The notes below the pieces were generated by a model. It searched no databases, was not told where the DNA came from, and was given only the letters and a program-made list of their open reading frames with translations. A stretch of DNA of 59,651 bases from Haloarcula argentinensis DSM 12282. Its GTDB lineage: Archaea > Halobacteriota > Halobacteria > Halobacteriales > Haloarculaceae. Where the stretch lies: assembly GCA_000336895.1 (NCBI GenBank), contig AOLX01000026.1, forward strand, positions 3,568 through 63,218. The letters run 5' to 3'. Position 1 is the first letter of the stretch; each line of letters starts with the position of its first letter. The translations under genes were made by a program, and so were the position numbers. Positions 1-8,376 of this stretch are shown here, piece after piece.

Positions 1-17
1 GAGAAAATCCTACAGAC

Positions 18-908
18 TTACAGCTTGCCGGCCTTCTGGAGCTTCATCAGGTCCTCGGTGTCGAGGGTTTCGCCTTCCTTGAACTTCTGATAGATCTCCT
101 CGGCTTCCTCGCGAGCGGCTTCCTGCTTCTCCTCGCGCTGGGAGCGCTCCTGCTCTTCTTCCTTCTTGTCGAGCTCGCGGAGCCGCTTCTGGACGCGGAC
201 GAAGTCCTCGTGGTGCTGGTCGGCCGCTTCCTGAGCATCCACGAACTCCTCGTGCTTCTCGTCGGCCTCGTCACGGATCTCGTCGGCCTCGCGGTAGGCC
301 TCGATCATCTCGTTGTGGTGCTTCTGGGCCTCGTCGGCCAGTTCCGTGACCTTCTGGTGGTGCTTTGAGGCTTCCGAGCGGACCTCTTCCGCTTCCTCTT
401 TGAGCTCTTCGAGGTCGCCGCCCTGATCGAGCTTCTCCTGTTTCTCTTGGAGCTTTTCGCGCTTGGTCTCGATCTTCTCGATGAGCTCTTTCTCGTCTTC
501 CGAGGAGAGCACTTCGGTCTGTTGCTTGAATTCGAGATCTTCGATCTCCTCTTTGAGTTGTTCGACCGACGTGCCCTCGTCGAGTTCGAGGTCGTTTTTC
601 AGGTTGTCGACCTTGTCGAACAGCTCGTTTGCTTCCGCATTGAGCTCGTTGCGCTGGTCCTTGTGCTCCTGGACCTGTTCGTTGAGCTCGTCGCGCTTCT
701 CGCGGTGTTCCTGCGCTTCGTCGACCTTCTCGCGAGTCTTCGCGTTCAGGTCGTCACGAGCGGAGGCCCGCTCGGACGCCATCTGGTTCAGCTCGTTTCG
801 TCGGTCGCGGAGCTGGCCGGCGAGTTTGATGAGCTCGCCTTTCGATTTGTTTTCGAGATCCTCTTCGGTTACTGTAACGTTCTTTGATTCGTCTATCGAG
901 TCTGCCAT
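18..908 (-). CDS. Archaeal coiled-coil protein (COG1340/DUF7121-like)
   Basis: The 296-residue protein is almost entirely Glu, Lys, Arg, Asp, Gln and Ala, with Leu/Val/Ile spaced as in heptads from about residue 20 to 285. It is therefore a long coiled coil with no membrane segment, signal peptide or recognisable enzymatic motif. The composition and length match the uncharacterised archaeal coiled-coil family COG1340, called DUF7121 in haloarchaea. The middle part is rich in Asp-Glu and His-His pairs. The ATG at 906-908 has a GAGG about 9 bases upstream, and the TAA stop lies 17 bases from the window edge, so the gene is complete. The cellular role is unknown; a structural or scaffold role is only an inference from the fold. 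Confidence 0.85.
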   Translation of the reverse strand: MADSIDESKNVTVTEEDLENKSKGELIKLAGQLRDRRNELNQMASERASARDDLNAKTREKVDEAQEHREKRDELNEQVQEHKDQRNELNAEANELFDKVDNLKNDLELDEGTSVEQLKEEIEDLEFKQQTEVLSSEDEKELIEKIETKREKLQEKQEKLDQGGDLEELKEEAEEVRSEASKHHQKVTELADEAQKHHNEMIEAYREADEIRDEADEKHEEFVDAQEAADQHHEDFVRVQKRLRELDKKEEEQERSQREEKQEAAREEAEEIYQKFKEGETLDTEDLMKLQKAGKL

Positions 909-1021
909 TGTTGAATCCTCTATGCCATCACCGCTTCAGCACAGACAGTCGGCCCACTACTGAGGGGCTGACACCAATAACAAGGGTTCCCTCTCATGTT
1001 GGGCTGAAAGCGATACTGCCT

Positions 1022-1037
1022 GAACGCGGAAGCGTTC
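1022..1037. other. Perfect hairpin with GGAA tetraloop
   Basis: GAACGC-GGAA-GCGTTC is a six-base-pair perfect stem closed by a GNRA-class tetraloop. It lies in the 266-base divergent gap upstream of the coiled-coil gene and downstream of the glycosidase-like gene. It could be a 5' leader or 3' end structure; nothing else supports a function. Confidence 0.35.
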
Positions 1038-1099
1038 TGGTGTCTACAAATAGAGGTGGATATTGTTTAAACATTCCGGTGCATTGAATACCGCGTCAA

Positions 1100-1131
1100 C
1101 GTCTCACACGCCATATTTCAGGGGTGAGACG
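1100..1131 (-). terminator. Inverted repeat downstream of the glycosidase-like gene
   Basis: CGTCTCAC at 1100-1107 pairs perfectly with GTGAGACG at 1124-1131 across a 16-base loop. It sits 44-75 bases past the stop of the 1175-3046 gene. The position suits a 3' end or terminator structure, but it could also be an operator for the neighbouring coiled-coil gene. Confidence 0.35.
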
Positions 1132-1174
1132 GCCACTATCGCATCGAGTTTCCATGGTATATCACGCACCTATA

Positions 1175-3046
1175 TTACTCGCTAATACGGTACTCGTTCT
1201 TGACGACAGTCTGGCCGTCGGTGGCTGCAAGCGTCACATCGTCACCGGCTGAAAGGGTGAGCGTGTCGACGGTGACGCGGGCAAACGGACCGACAGTGTG
1301 CTCGGCCTGTTCGCGATTCCCGTTGCAGTCCCACTCCACGGTGAGGTCCGCTTTTTCAGGACGGTCGTGGAGGACAACGATATCCCGCTCACCGGGCGCT
1401 GCATCCGAGAGCATCACCTGTGTGGGCTCGTAGCTGTCGGCGAGATCATTAAAAGCCGCCTTCTCGGACCCATCCTCGGCGAGCAGGCCCATGCCGGCGT
1501 CACCGACATCTCGGAGGCTGTCAACGACAATGAGCGGCGCGTTGCGTTGACGGAGCGTTTCGGCAACCTCACGGACGACACCAGCCTGATACGCCTGCGA
1601 TGCTTCGACTCCGCCGTCGACGTGGCGGTCGTGGCAGGCACTATCGAATCCAGGACTATCGCCTGAGCCCGGCGTTCCCAGCGCACCGGCGCCGAAGCCG
1701 GCGACGACATCCCCAACGTCGAACTGGGAACAGAGCCACGGGAGGTCGGCCGTGTCGCCGTACCGCCACCCCGGGTACAGCGTGGCCGCGTCGGGGTCGA
1801 TTCCGGGGGGGCCGACGACCGGGAACGTCGGGACGGAGTCGATGGCCGATGCCACCGATACGGCGTCCGCGTCGTCGTAGCTAGCCCGCCAGGCACGCCA
1901 CCGAAAGCGAAGCCTGTCGAGGAACCCGGAGCCCAGTCCGTCAGCGTACGGAGTCACTGGCTCGTCGTGGACGCCGACCGCCGCGAAACTGGGATGCTGT
2001 GCGTATGCCGCATCGAGCTGCGCCGCGAGGGCAGTTCCCCGTCCGGTGTCGAACGAATCGGGGCCCGAAAGTGGGAGGTCCTGCCAGAGCAGGACGCCGT
2101 GGTCGTCACAGGCCCGGGCCACTTCGGGCGGCGTCCCCTGCGCCCGTACCCGAACCAGATTTGCATTGGCATCGACGGCCCGCTTGACGTCCTCCGCGGT
2201 CGGGTCCAGTAGCGTCACGCCGCGAACCGGCACATCTTCGCCGTTGACCCGCAGGCCACCGTCGTACGAAACAGTGCGCAGTCCCGTCGTCACCGAGTGT
2301 TCGTCGTCGCCGAGCTTTGCCCTGAGCACGTAGCGGGACTGTTCGCCGCGGTCGTGGGGCCACCACAGCGACGGATCGCGCACGTCCATCGTGTAAGTCA
2401 CCGCCGTCGTCTCTTCGTCGGTCGAGACGCGGGCCCGGTCCATCATCCCGCCGCCGCGAACGTCACCCTCCGGCCGAAGCGAGAGCGTAATCCGGTCGTC
2501 GAGTGGCTCCTCGGTCAGGACGGTCGCCGACACGTCCACCGTCGCATCGGTCACGTCTTCTTCCGATAGCTGTGTCTGGACCGAGAGTTCGCTCACACAC
2601 GGGTCCGGTCGGGTTTCGAGGGACGCGTCCCACCAGATGCCCGGAACACAGCGTTCCGGCGGCAGCTGGTCGGTTGCGTGTAGACCGCCGAAACGATCCT
2701 CCGGTACGCGACACTCCACGACGATCCGGTACTCCTCGCTCTCGGGGAGTCGGACCCGGAGCGGCTCGAAGTAGGCGTCGTGGCTGGTGAGCAAATCGCC
2801 GTTGCACCACACGCGTGTGTGCGCGTAGGTTCCACTCAGTACGAGCAGGGCGTGTGCGTCGCTCTCGTCCCGCGGGTCCGAAAACGTCGTTTCGTAGGCC
2901 ACGGCCTCGGCGCCGGCGAACTGTTCGGGCCGGCCGGGCACCGATACCGGTTCCCACACCTCCGGGGACGGCATCTCGTCGTCCGGCGCAACCGCCGCGC
3001 CGCGCCACTCCAGCGACATACCTTGTGGCCCGTTCCCCGAGGGCAT
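1175..3046 (-). CDS. Glycoside hydrolase family 2 / beta-mannosidase-like protein, probable loss of nucleophile
   Basis: The 623-residue protein has the family 2 layout. A jelly-roll sugar-binding domain spans about residues 20-150 (NGD and YFEPL strands), an immunoglobulin-like domain about 160-265 ending in LWWPHDRG, and a TIM-barrel part begins near 270. The WQDLP motif at 321-325 follows a 'G-x-LLWQD' strand as in beta-mannosidases. The usual acid/base 'NNE' aligns with H360-D361-E362, so that Glu is kept. The usual nucleophile motif 'SEFGAQALP' aligns with 'AGFGAGALG' near residues 449-457, with Gly in place of Glu. It is therefore probably inactive or mechanistically altered. There is no signal peptide. 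A second ATG at 3017-3019 (MSLEWRG) is an equally possible start. Confidence 0.7.
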   Translation of the reverse strand: MPSGNGPQGMSLEWRGAAVAPDDEMPSPEVWEPVSVPGRPEQFAGAEAVAYETTFSDPRDESDAHALLVLSGTYAHTRVWCNGDLLTSHDAYFEPLRVRLPESEEYRIVVECRVPEDRFGGLHATDQLPPERCVPGIWWDASLETRPDPCVSELSVQTQLSEEDVTDATVDVSATVLTEEPLDDRITLSLRPEGDVRGGGMMDRARVSTDEETTAVTYTMDVRDPSLWWPHDRGEQSRYVLRAKLGDDEHSVTTGLRTVSYDGGLRVNGEDVPVRGVTLLDPTAEDVKRAVDANANLVRVRAQGTPPEVARACDDHGVLLWQDLPLSGPDSFDTGRGTALAAQLDAAYAQHPSFAAVGVHDEPVTPYADGLGSGFLDRLRFRWRAWRASYDDADAVSVASAIDSVPTFPVVGPPGIDPDAATLYPGWRYGDTADLPWLCSQFDVGDVVAGFGAGALGTPGSGDSPGFDSACHDRHVDGGVEASQAYQAGVVREVAETLRQRNAPLIVVDSLRDVGDAGMGLLAEDGSEKAAFNDLADSYEPTQVMLSDAAPGERDIVVLHDRPEKADLTVEWDCNGNREQAEHTVGPFARVTVDTLTLSAGDDVTLAATDGQTVVKNEYRISE

Positions 3047-3127
3047 ATCCTTTGCCCCACGCCTTCACTTTCACTTTCACTCCGGGGATGGCTCGCTTTG
3101 ACATAGGTAGCCACCTACTATCCAGAT

Positions 3128-3301
3128 ATGCTCACCGAACTGCACGAGGCGGCGACACCGACCTGCGAGGCCCAGCACTGCGAGCGCCCGCTCGGCGAGC
3201 CAGCCATGGTGTTCGAGACCGAGGCCGGCCGCCGCGAGGCCCACGAGTGCGCCTGCGGTGCGGTGACGGTTACCGTCGTCAGGTCGGAGTCGCCCCGCTG
3301 A
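3128..3301 (+). CDS. Small Cys-rich (zinc-binding) protein, 57 aa
   Basis: An ATG at 3128 opens a 57-codon frame ending in TGA at 3299-3301. The product starts MLTELHEAATPTCEAQHCE and has a C-x4-C pair near residues 13-18 and an HECAC motif near residue 40, an arrangement suited to binding one zinc ion. It ends 26 bases before the DUF371 gene on the same strand, so the two are probably cotranscribed. Haloarchaea encode many such mini-proteins; the target is unknown. Confidence 0.6.
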   Translation: MLTELHEAATPTCEAQHCERPLGEPAMVFETEAGRREAHECACGAVTVTVVRSESPR

Positions 3302-3327
3302 AGTACGCCCGGCAGTGATCGGGAGGT

Positions 3328-3759
3328 ATGACACTTGAGGAAGTGGTCCACGCACAGGGCCACGAGAACGTTTCCGGCGAGCACGCGAGCACGCTGGAAG
3401 TGACGAGCGACGACTTCCTGACTCCTGCAGGTGACTGTATTCTGGCTATCGAAGCCGACCGCGTCCCCGCTGACTTCGACAGCGAATTCGTGACAGCCTG
3501 TCAGAGCGCCGACGCGACGATCACGGCGACCATCGAAGCCGGCGATCAGACTGTTACCGTGACCGGGACCGGCCACCCCGACCTGTCCTACGAGAACGAC
3601 CGAAGCCACGTCCTGCGGACGAGTGACTACGTCGACGACCGGACTGTGATGGTAAACGCCGACGCGGCGGCCGGCGACGTGGACCGGGACCTCGTCGAAG
3701 CGCTCGCTGACGGGGCTGATGCGACGCTGACGCTGTCGGTCAAACCCAGCGGCGACTGA
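3328..3759 (+). CDS. DUF371 family protein
   Basis: The 143-residue protein carries the hallmark patterns of the archaeal DUF371 family (COG2090). These are an N-terminal HAQGHENVSGEHASTLEVT segment, then LTPAGDCILAIEAD near residues 30-45, and a GHPDLSY/SHVLRTSDYVDDRTVMV segment near 75-105. Length matches the family. It is soluble and acidic. The biochemical role is unknown. It lies 26 bases after the small zinc protein and converges on the thermosome gene. Confidence 0.85.
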   Translation: MTLEEVVHAQGHENVSGEHASTLEVTSDDFLTPAGDCILAIEADRVPADFDSEFVTACQSADATITATIEAGDQTVTVTGTGHPDLSYENDRSHVLRTSDYVDDRTVMVNADAAAGDVDRDLVEALADGADATLTLSVKPSGD

Positions 3760-3780
3760 GCGGTGGTTTCTACAGCGGTC

Positions 3781-3829
3781 GCGCCGCTCTCTGGCGCGGT
3801 CAAAAGAAAACAGGTTTGACGTCTAAACC
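3781..3829. terminator. Paired hairpins between convergent genes
   Basis: GCGCC (3781-3785) pairs with GGCGC (3793-3797), and GGTTT (3813-3817) pairs with AAACC (3825-3829). Both stems sit in the 73-base gap between the DUF371 stop and the thermosome stop. The A-rich tract between them would read as T-rich on the minus strand. They plausibly end transcription from both sides. Confidence 0.4.
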
Positions 3830-3832
3830 AGC

Positions 3833-5413
3833 TTAGCTCGATGAGATGACGTCGTCGATACGGACGATCATCGTCGCCGCCTCGGTGGCGGAGTCGACCG
3901 CTTCGCGCTTGACAGCGGCGGGGTCGAGGATGCCGTAGTTGACGGGGTCACCGACGACGCCGGTCTGGCCTTCGCTGATGATGCCGGCGATGCCCTCGCT
4001 CTCGTGTTCGGCGCGGAGGTCGACGAGCGCGTCGATGGCGTCGAGACCCGTGTTCTCCGCGAGGGTGCGGGGCAGCACGTCGACGGCGTCGGCGAATGCT
4101 TCGACGGCGAGCTGCTTGCGGCCCTCGATGGACGCCGCTTCGGAGCGGATGTGGTCGGCGATGGCGATTTCGGTCGCGCCTGCGCCGGGGACCACACCGC
4201 CGGCGTCGAGCGCGGCGATGACGGTGTCGAGCGCGTCGTTGAGCGCGCGTTCGAGTTCGTCGACGACGTGTTCGGTGGAGCCGCGAGCGATGACCGTGAC
4301 GGACTCGGCGGTCGCGCCGCCGGTAATGAATGTCACGTCGTCGTCGCCCTGCTTCTCGACGTTGACGCTGTCGGCGTGGCCGAGCGCGTCCTCATCAAGG
4401 GATTCGAGGGAGCCGACGCGCTTCGCGCCGGTAGCCTCGACGATATCCTTGGCGGTCGAGGAGCTGATGCTGTCGGCGACGAAGACGCCTTCCTTGGCGA
4501 GCTGGGAGGCGACGCGGTCGGCGACATCCTCGGTGACGAACGCGACGTCAGCGCCGCTTTCGAGGACATCCTCGGCGTAGCCCTGCAGTTCGCCCTCTTC
4601 GGCGTCGAGCGCGGCGTTGAGCTGGTCGACGCTGGAGACGTTGTACTCGGCGTCGATGTTGCTCTCGCGGACGTCGAGCTCGGTGTCGATGACCGCGATG
4701 GACGCGTCCTCGACCGAGGTCGGCATGTTGTCGTGGACGGCCGTCTCGTCGACGATGACGCCCTCGACGAGTTTGGTCGCGGAGGAAGCCGCACCCGTCT
4801 GGGTGTGGACTTCGATGTTGTCCCGGCGAACGCCGTTGTCGCTCTTGGCGTGGCGGACGGCGTCGACGACGACTTCGGCGAGTTTCTCGGCCTCGACGTC
4901 ACCGGTTCCCTTGCCAGTCATCGAGGATTCGGCGACTTCGACGAGCGTCTCGTCGTCGAGGTCGACATCAAGGACGATCTCGTTGATGGCGTCCTGTGCG
5001 AGTTCAGCCGCGGCGGAGTACCCCTCGACGATTGTTGTCGGGTGGACGTCGTCGTCAAGCAGGTCTTCGCCCTTCGTCAGCAGTTCCCCGGCCAGCACGG
5101 ACGCGGTCGTCGTTCCGTCGCCCACTTCGTCTTCCTGCGTCTGGGCGACTTCGACGATCATCTGGGCTGCGGGGTGTTCGATGTCCATCTCGGAGAGGAT
5201 GGTCGCCCCGTCGTTGGTGATGACCACATCACCGTCGTCGGAGACGAGCATCTTGTCCATGCCGCGGGGACCGAGCGTGGTCCGTACGGACTCGCTTACG
5301 GCCTTTCCGGCGGAGATGTTCGATGACTGTGCGTCCTTCCCGTGTGTGCGCTGGGCGTCCTCATCAAGGATGAAAAGAGGCTGGCCGCCCATGCGTCGCT
5401 GGCCAGATGACAT
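3833..5413 (-). CDS. ths: Thermosome subunit (group II chaperonin)
   Basis: This is a 526-residue ATP-dependent chaperonin subunit of the cytosolic double-ring thermosome. Diagnostic motifs are TLGPRGMDKMLV near residue 45, ITNDGATIL near 65, GDGTTTASVLAGELL near 97 and GGVVPGAGATEIAIA near 400. The C terminus stops at RIDDVISSS and lacks the Gly-Gly-Met tail of the common alpha and beta subunits. With the shorter length this points to the third haloarchaeal subunit type (CCT3/ThsC-like), though that assignment is an inference. It has a strong TATA element 38-45 bases upstream of the ATG and converges on the DUF371 gene. Confidence 0.96.
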   Translation of the reverse strand: MSSGQRRMGGQPLFILDEDAQRTHGKDAQSSNISAGKAVSESVRTTLGPRGMDKMLVSDDGDVVITNDGATILSEMDIEHPAAQMIVEVAQTQEDEVGDGTTTASVLAGELLTKGEDLLDDDVHPTTIVEGYSAAAELAQDAINEIVLDVDLDDETLVEVAESSMTGKGTGDVEAEKLAEVVVDAVRHAKSDNGVRRDNIEVHTQTGAASSATKLVEGVIVDETAVHDNMPTSVEDASIAVIDTELDVRESNIDAEYNVSSVDQLNAALDAEEGELQGYAEDVLESGADVAFVTEDVADRVASQLAKEGVFVADSISSSTAKDIVEATGAKRVGSLESLDEDALGHADSVNVEKQGDDDVTFITGGATAESVTVIARGSTEHVVDELERALNDALDTVIAALDAGGVVPGAGATEIAIADHIRSEAASIEGRKQLAVEAFADAVDVLPRTLAENTGLDAIDALVDLRAEHESEGIAGIISEGQTGVVGDPVNYGILDPAAVKREAVDSATEAATMIVRIDDVISSS

Positions 5414-5450
5414 ATGTGTTGAACCTCACTTAAGACAAGGCAAGCGGTTC

Positions 5451-5458
5451 TATATAAA
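5451..5458 (-). promoter_or_regulatory. TATA box of the thermosome gene
   Basis: On the minus strand this reads TTTATATA preceded by a purine-rich GAAAG, a good archaeal BRE/TATA pair. It lies 38-45 bases before the ATG at 5413, predicting a transcript start near 5429 and a short leader. Haloarchaeal chaperonin genes are typically heat-induced from such core promoters. Confidence 0.6.
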
Positions 5459-5545
5459 ACTTTCTAACGGCGTAGACCGCTCGTCGGGCGACAGCGCCGT
5501 GCTGTCCCTGTAATCCCGGCCGGACCTACACACCTTTTAATATGG

Positions 5546-5555
5546 GTGTATACAC
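5546..5555. promoter_or_regulatory. Palindrome GTGTATACAC before the amidohydrolase gene
   Basis: A perfect 10-base palindrome, extended by GG and ACC on its flanks, lies 13-22 bases before the ATG at 5568. It overlaps the place where transcription of a short-leader mRNA would begin. It is a candidate operator; no regulator is identified. Confidence 0.35.
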
Positions 5556-5567
5556 ACCGTATAGTAG

Positions 5568-6377
5568 ATGCTGGAGTTGGAGCACGGCTTTCGCGTCGTC
5601 GACGTGCACGCACGGCTAGAACCCGACGAGCAGCGCCGACCCCAAGACGGCATGGGTGACCCGGAGCAACTGGAACGGGAGATGCACCAGGCCGGCGTCG
5701 TCCGCTCCGTCGTCTTTCCTGGCGAGCGAGACGGCTCGTATCTGAAAGCGAACAACGCTGTCGCTCGGATGACCGTCGAGCGACCGATGGTCGCTTTCGC
5801 CAGAGTCAACGGCGCTCGGGATCCAGGGACCGGCCCCGGATCGACCCTTCGCAACCTCGCGAGCAGTCGCACGGAGGAACACACCTCTCCTGCGGATATC
5901 GAACAGTACGCCTACGACGACCGGTTCTACGGCTTCAAGCTCCATCCGCCGACCGACGGGCTGCCAGACGAGGACGTGCTCGCAGAGCTAGAGTCGGTGT
6001 CACTGCCCGTCATCGTCCACGGCGGCGACGGCTTCCAACCCGAAGCCGTCGCCGAATCGCTGTTAGCCTACGACTTCCCGGTTATCCTCTCACATTTCGG
6101 CGCGCATCCTCTCCGGAAGGACCTGATGGAACGCGCCATCGACCTGCTGGAGGGCCACGACAATCTGTATCTCGATACCAGTGCGGTCCGCTACCGGGGG
6201 CCGATGGAACGGGCGGTTCTGGAACACCCCGACCGCGTTCTCTTCGGGAGTGGCGTCCCCGGCGTCCATCCGAACGTGGCCGTAATGGAGATTCTGACAC
6301 TGGACGTCCCCGAAGACGCGATGCGCAAGGTCTTTTCGAACAATCCAAACCGCGTTATCGAAGCGCTGGCCCCCTGA
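5568..6377 (+). CDS. Amidohydrolase-superfamily (TIM-barrel) protein
   Basis: The 269-residue protein follows the amidohydrolase-2 layout. It has VVDVHARLEP near residue 10, GFKLHPP near 124, PVIVHGGDGF near 147, VILSHFGAHPL near 172, LYLDTSAV near 198 and a C-terminal FGSGVPGVHPN near 223. It is probably a hydrolase or decarboxylase acting on a small molecule, but two metal-ligand positions look altered. The usual HxH is HAR, and the usual terminal 'FGSD' aspartate is Gly. The His residues in VHGG and SHFG are kept. Substrate is unknown. It stands alone, divergent from the thermosome gene and convergent with the glycosyltransferase gene. Confidence 0.75.
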   Translation: MLELEHGFRVVDVHARLEPDEQRRPQDGMGDPEQLEREMHQAGVVRSVVFPGERDGSYLKANNAVARMTVERPMVAFARVNGARDPGTGPGSTLRNLASSRTEEHTSPADIEQYAYDDRFYGFKLHPPTDGLPDEDVLAELESVSLPVIVHGGDGFQPEAVAESLLAYDFPVILSHFGAHPLRKDLMERAIDLLEGHDNLYLDTSAVRYRGPMERAVLEHPDRVLFGSGVPGVHPNVAVMEILTLDVPEDAMRKVFSNNPNRVIEALAP

Positions 6378-6423
6378 TTGCCGACTACTCTCGTTCCGGT
6401 CGAACGGTTGCGGCCAGTATCGG

Positions 6424-7329
6424 CTACCGCCAGTCGTACACAGTTACTGCGCGGTCCGCACGCGCGGACCGACCGTTCGGATTCCGGCGGGGCGTCCGGT
6501 CGGTCACTCGTGCCCGGACGCCGTCGACGATTCCTGACCCGACGCCGCCGAACACGTCCTGCCCGTTGCCGAGCCACTGAGACGGCGTCGTCTCCCCGCG
6601 GATGACATCGATCAGCGCATCTTTCGCGTCACCGACCGCGTGGCTGAGGAGTCGCCGTACCACGGTTGGCCGGACGTTGTAGTTTTTCACCAGCCGATAC
6701 GCAAGCGAACGGTACTTCCAGTTCCAGTCGGTCTCTGCGATGCCGCCGTCAGCCTCAAACTCGCGGCTGACACACATTTGGGTGCTCCAGTCGACGCCGT
6801 ATTCACTGGCGGCCATCCGGTGTGCGAAGTCCCGGGCGCTGCCGACGTTCAGATACTCGTCGAACCCGTCTAGTGCTTCCAGCACTTCCGCGTCGAACGC
6901 GACGTTGCCGGGGTTGAAATACGTCACGTCACGGCCGGCTATCGTCCGTGTTTCCTCCGTTTCGGTCGTCATTCCGGCCCACAGTTGCTGGTGTGTCGGC
7001 CCGGTGATGGCCTGAGTTGCCCCCGAGAGCCCGCTTTTCACGGCGTCAGCCCAGCCGGACTCGACAGAGAGCGACTGATGGACGAGCGCGATAATGTCCC
7101 CTGTCGCACGGTCAATCCCTGCGTTGCGGGCGACCGTGACTGAGCGGTCGGCGATTTCGACGAGAATAGACACGTCGTCCCGGTCGCGAATCATTCCGGT
7201 CGTGCCGTCGGCCGACGGGCCGTTGACGACGATCACTTCGGCATCCGGGACCTGCTCGGTGAGTGCGTCCAGACAGCCGGCCAGCTCTTCCCGGCCGTTT
7301 AGCGTCGGGACCACTACCGAGATATCCAT
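6424..7329 (-). CDS. Family 2 glycosyltransferase
   Basis: Starting at the ATG at 7327-7329 the protein has 301 residues and begins MDISVVVPTLNGREELAGC, the classic GT-A nucleotide-sugar fold opening. EVIVVNGPSADGT and SVTVARNAGIDRATGDIIALVHQS follow; the last corresponds to the usual DxD region, here HQS. It probably transfers a sugar from a nucleotide or lipid donor. No C-terminal membrane anchor is visible. A longer frame upstream lacks the fold start and is unlikely to be coding. It lies 93 bases after the methyltransferase gene on the same strand, so the two may be coexpressed. Confidence 0.85.
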   Translation of the reverse strand: MDISVVVPTLNGREELAGCLDALTEQVPDAEVIVVNGPSADGTTGMIRDRDDVSILVEIADRSVTVARNAGIDRATGDIIALVHQSLSVESGWADAVKSGLSGATQAITGPTHQQLWAGMTTETEETRTIAGRDVTYFNPGNVAFDAEVLEALDGFDEYLNVGSARDFAHRMAASEYGVDWSTQMCVSREFEADGGIAETDWNWKYRSLAYRLVKNYNVRPTVVRRLLSHAVGDAKDALIDVIRGETTPSQWLGNGQDVFGGVGSGIVDGVRARVTDRTPRRNPNGRSARADRAVTVYDWR

Positions 7330-7422
7330 ACCTCTGGGTAGGATGGCGAAGGCGCTTAAAAGTCGCGGGAGACGGACGTGGACTTCTCGATACAAAAAAC
7401 GGGTCGTTCGAGCCGCGGTACG

Positions 7423-8127
7423 CTACACGTGGGTGTTCCAGTACGACACCGAGGCCAGCTTTTCGCCGAGTGGCGTACCGCCAAGCGCCGTATCGAGCGA
7501 CCGGAACGAGGCGGCCAGTTCGTTCGGGATCTTCCGGTAGAACCCGTACGGAAGCAGCCAGTCGTGGTTCGCCTCGGTCAGTTCCAGTCCGGCCCCGTCC
7601 AGCAGCCGGTCGATCTCCCAGCGCGAATAGAGCCGCGACCCCATCGGGAGCGCCCAGTTGTATATCGACCGGGTCGAAAACCGGTTGAAGGTATCGAAGA
7701 AGACCTGCTCCTTCGAGACGCGGCGCATCTCCGCGAGGAATGCCGCCGGCGTATCCGCCAGATGGAAAAAGCGCATCGCAAACACGGTGTCGAAATGGTC
7801 GTCCGGGAACGGCAGCCTGGCCGCGTCGCCTCGCATGAATTCGACGTGGTCGTCGACACCGGTCGCCTGTGCTTTCTCGCGGCCCTGCTGGAGCATCGGT
7901 CCTGAGATGTCCAGCCCGGTGATGTTCGCACCGCGCTCGGCCAGCATCACGGTGAACCGTCCGGTCCCGCAAGCTACTTCCAATACGTCCTTGTCAGCCA
8001 CAGGGCCGATCGCGTCGAGGACGGCCTGCTTCTCGCGTCGGTCGATCAGCCGACCGCCGCGGGAGAACCGCTTGGCCTCGTACTCTTCGGCCACGGTGTC
8101 GGCCTGATACCACTCCTGCCCTTTCAC
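7423..8127 (-). CDS. Class I SAM-dependent methyltransferase
   Basis: The 234-residue protein has the Rossmann methyltransferase motifs in order. VLEVACGTGRFTVMLAE near residue 48 is motif I, ITGLDISGPML near 70 carries the acidic ribose-binding residue, EFMRGDAARLPFPDDHFDTVF near 96 follows, and a HLADTPAAFLAEMRRVSK helix lies near 120. Resemblance is to the UbiE/COQ5-like class 11 group, which methylates small molecules or lipids. The substrate cannot be told from sequence. It is upstream of the glycosyltransferase gene on the same strand. Confidence 0.9.
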   Translation of the reverse strand: MKGQEWYQADTVAEEYEAKRFSRGGRLIDRREKQAVLDAIGPVADKDVLEVACGTGRFTVMLAERGANITGLDISGPMLQQGREKAQATGVDDHVEFMRGDAARLPFPDDHFDTVFAMRFFHLADTPAAFLAEMRRVSKEQVFFDTFNRFSTRSIYNWALPMGSRLYSRWEIDRLLDGAGLELTEANHDWLLPYGFYRKIPNELAASFRSLDTALGGTPLGEKLASVSYWNTHV

Positions 8128-8180
8128 GGTGTATTGCTCACCCCGCGGGGGATAAAACGATACTGGAATCCCCTTTCATC

Positions 8181-8200
8181 GGTTGGGCTGTTTTCCAACC
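8181..8200. other. Hairpin GGTTGG-N8-CCAACC
   Basis: A perfect six-base stem with an eight-base loop containing TTTT lies in the 249-base divergent gap between the methyltransferase and the winged-helix gene. The rest of that gap holds only AT-rich promoter-like sequence near 8285-8376. A regulatory role is possible but unsupported. Confidence 0.3.
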
Positions 8201-8376
8201 AAGCTAGACCCACTCGCGCTCTCGACCCTGATATTTCGGGGCGTACTTTCTGGATAGCGACCGGGACCACACGACGGCGGCCTTGTATAAGGACACATTA
8301 AACACTTCATAGAATCTGTATTGTTTGGTCATGCATATAGCCAAGTTTTACCAGTAAGTCTGGAATATCAGCTACT

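Noticed and set aside
4004..5326. Long plus-strand frame of 440 codons opposite the thermosome gene
   Set aside because: It mirrors the third-position GC bias of the thermosome gene; the thermosome reading has unmistakable chaperonin motifs and the antisense frame has none.
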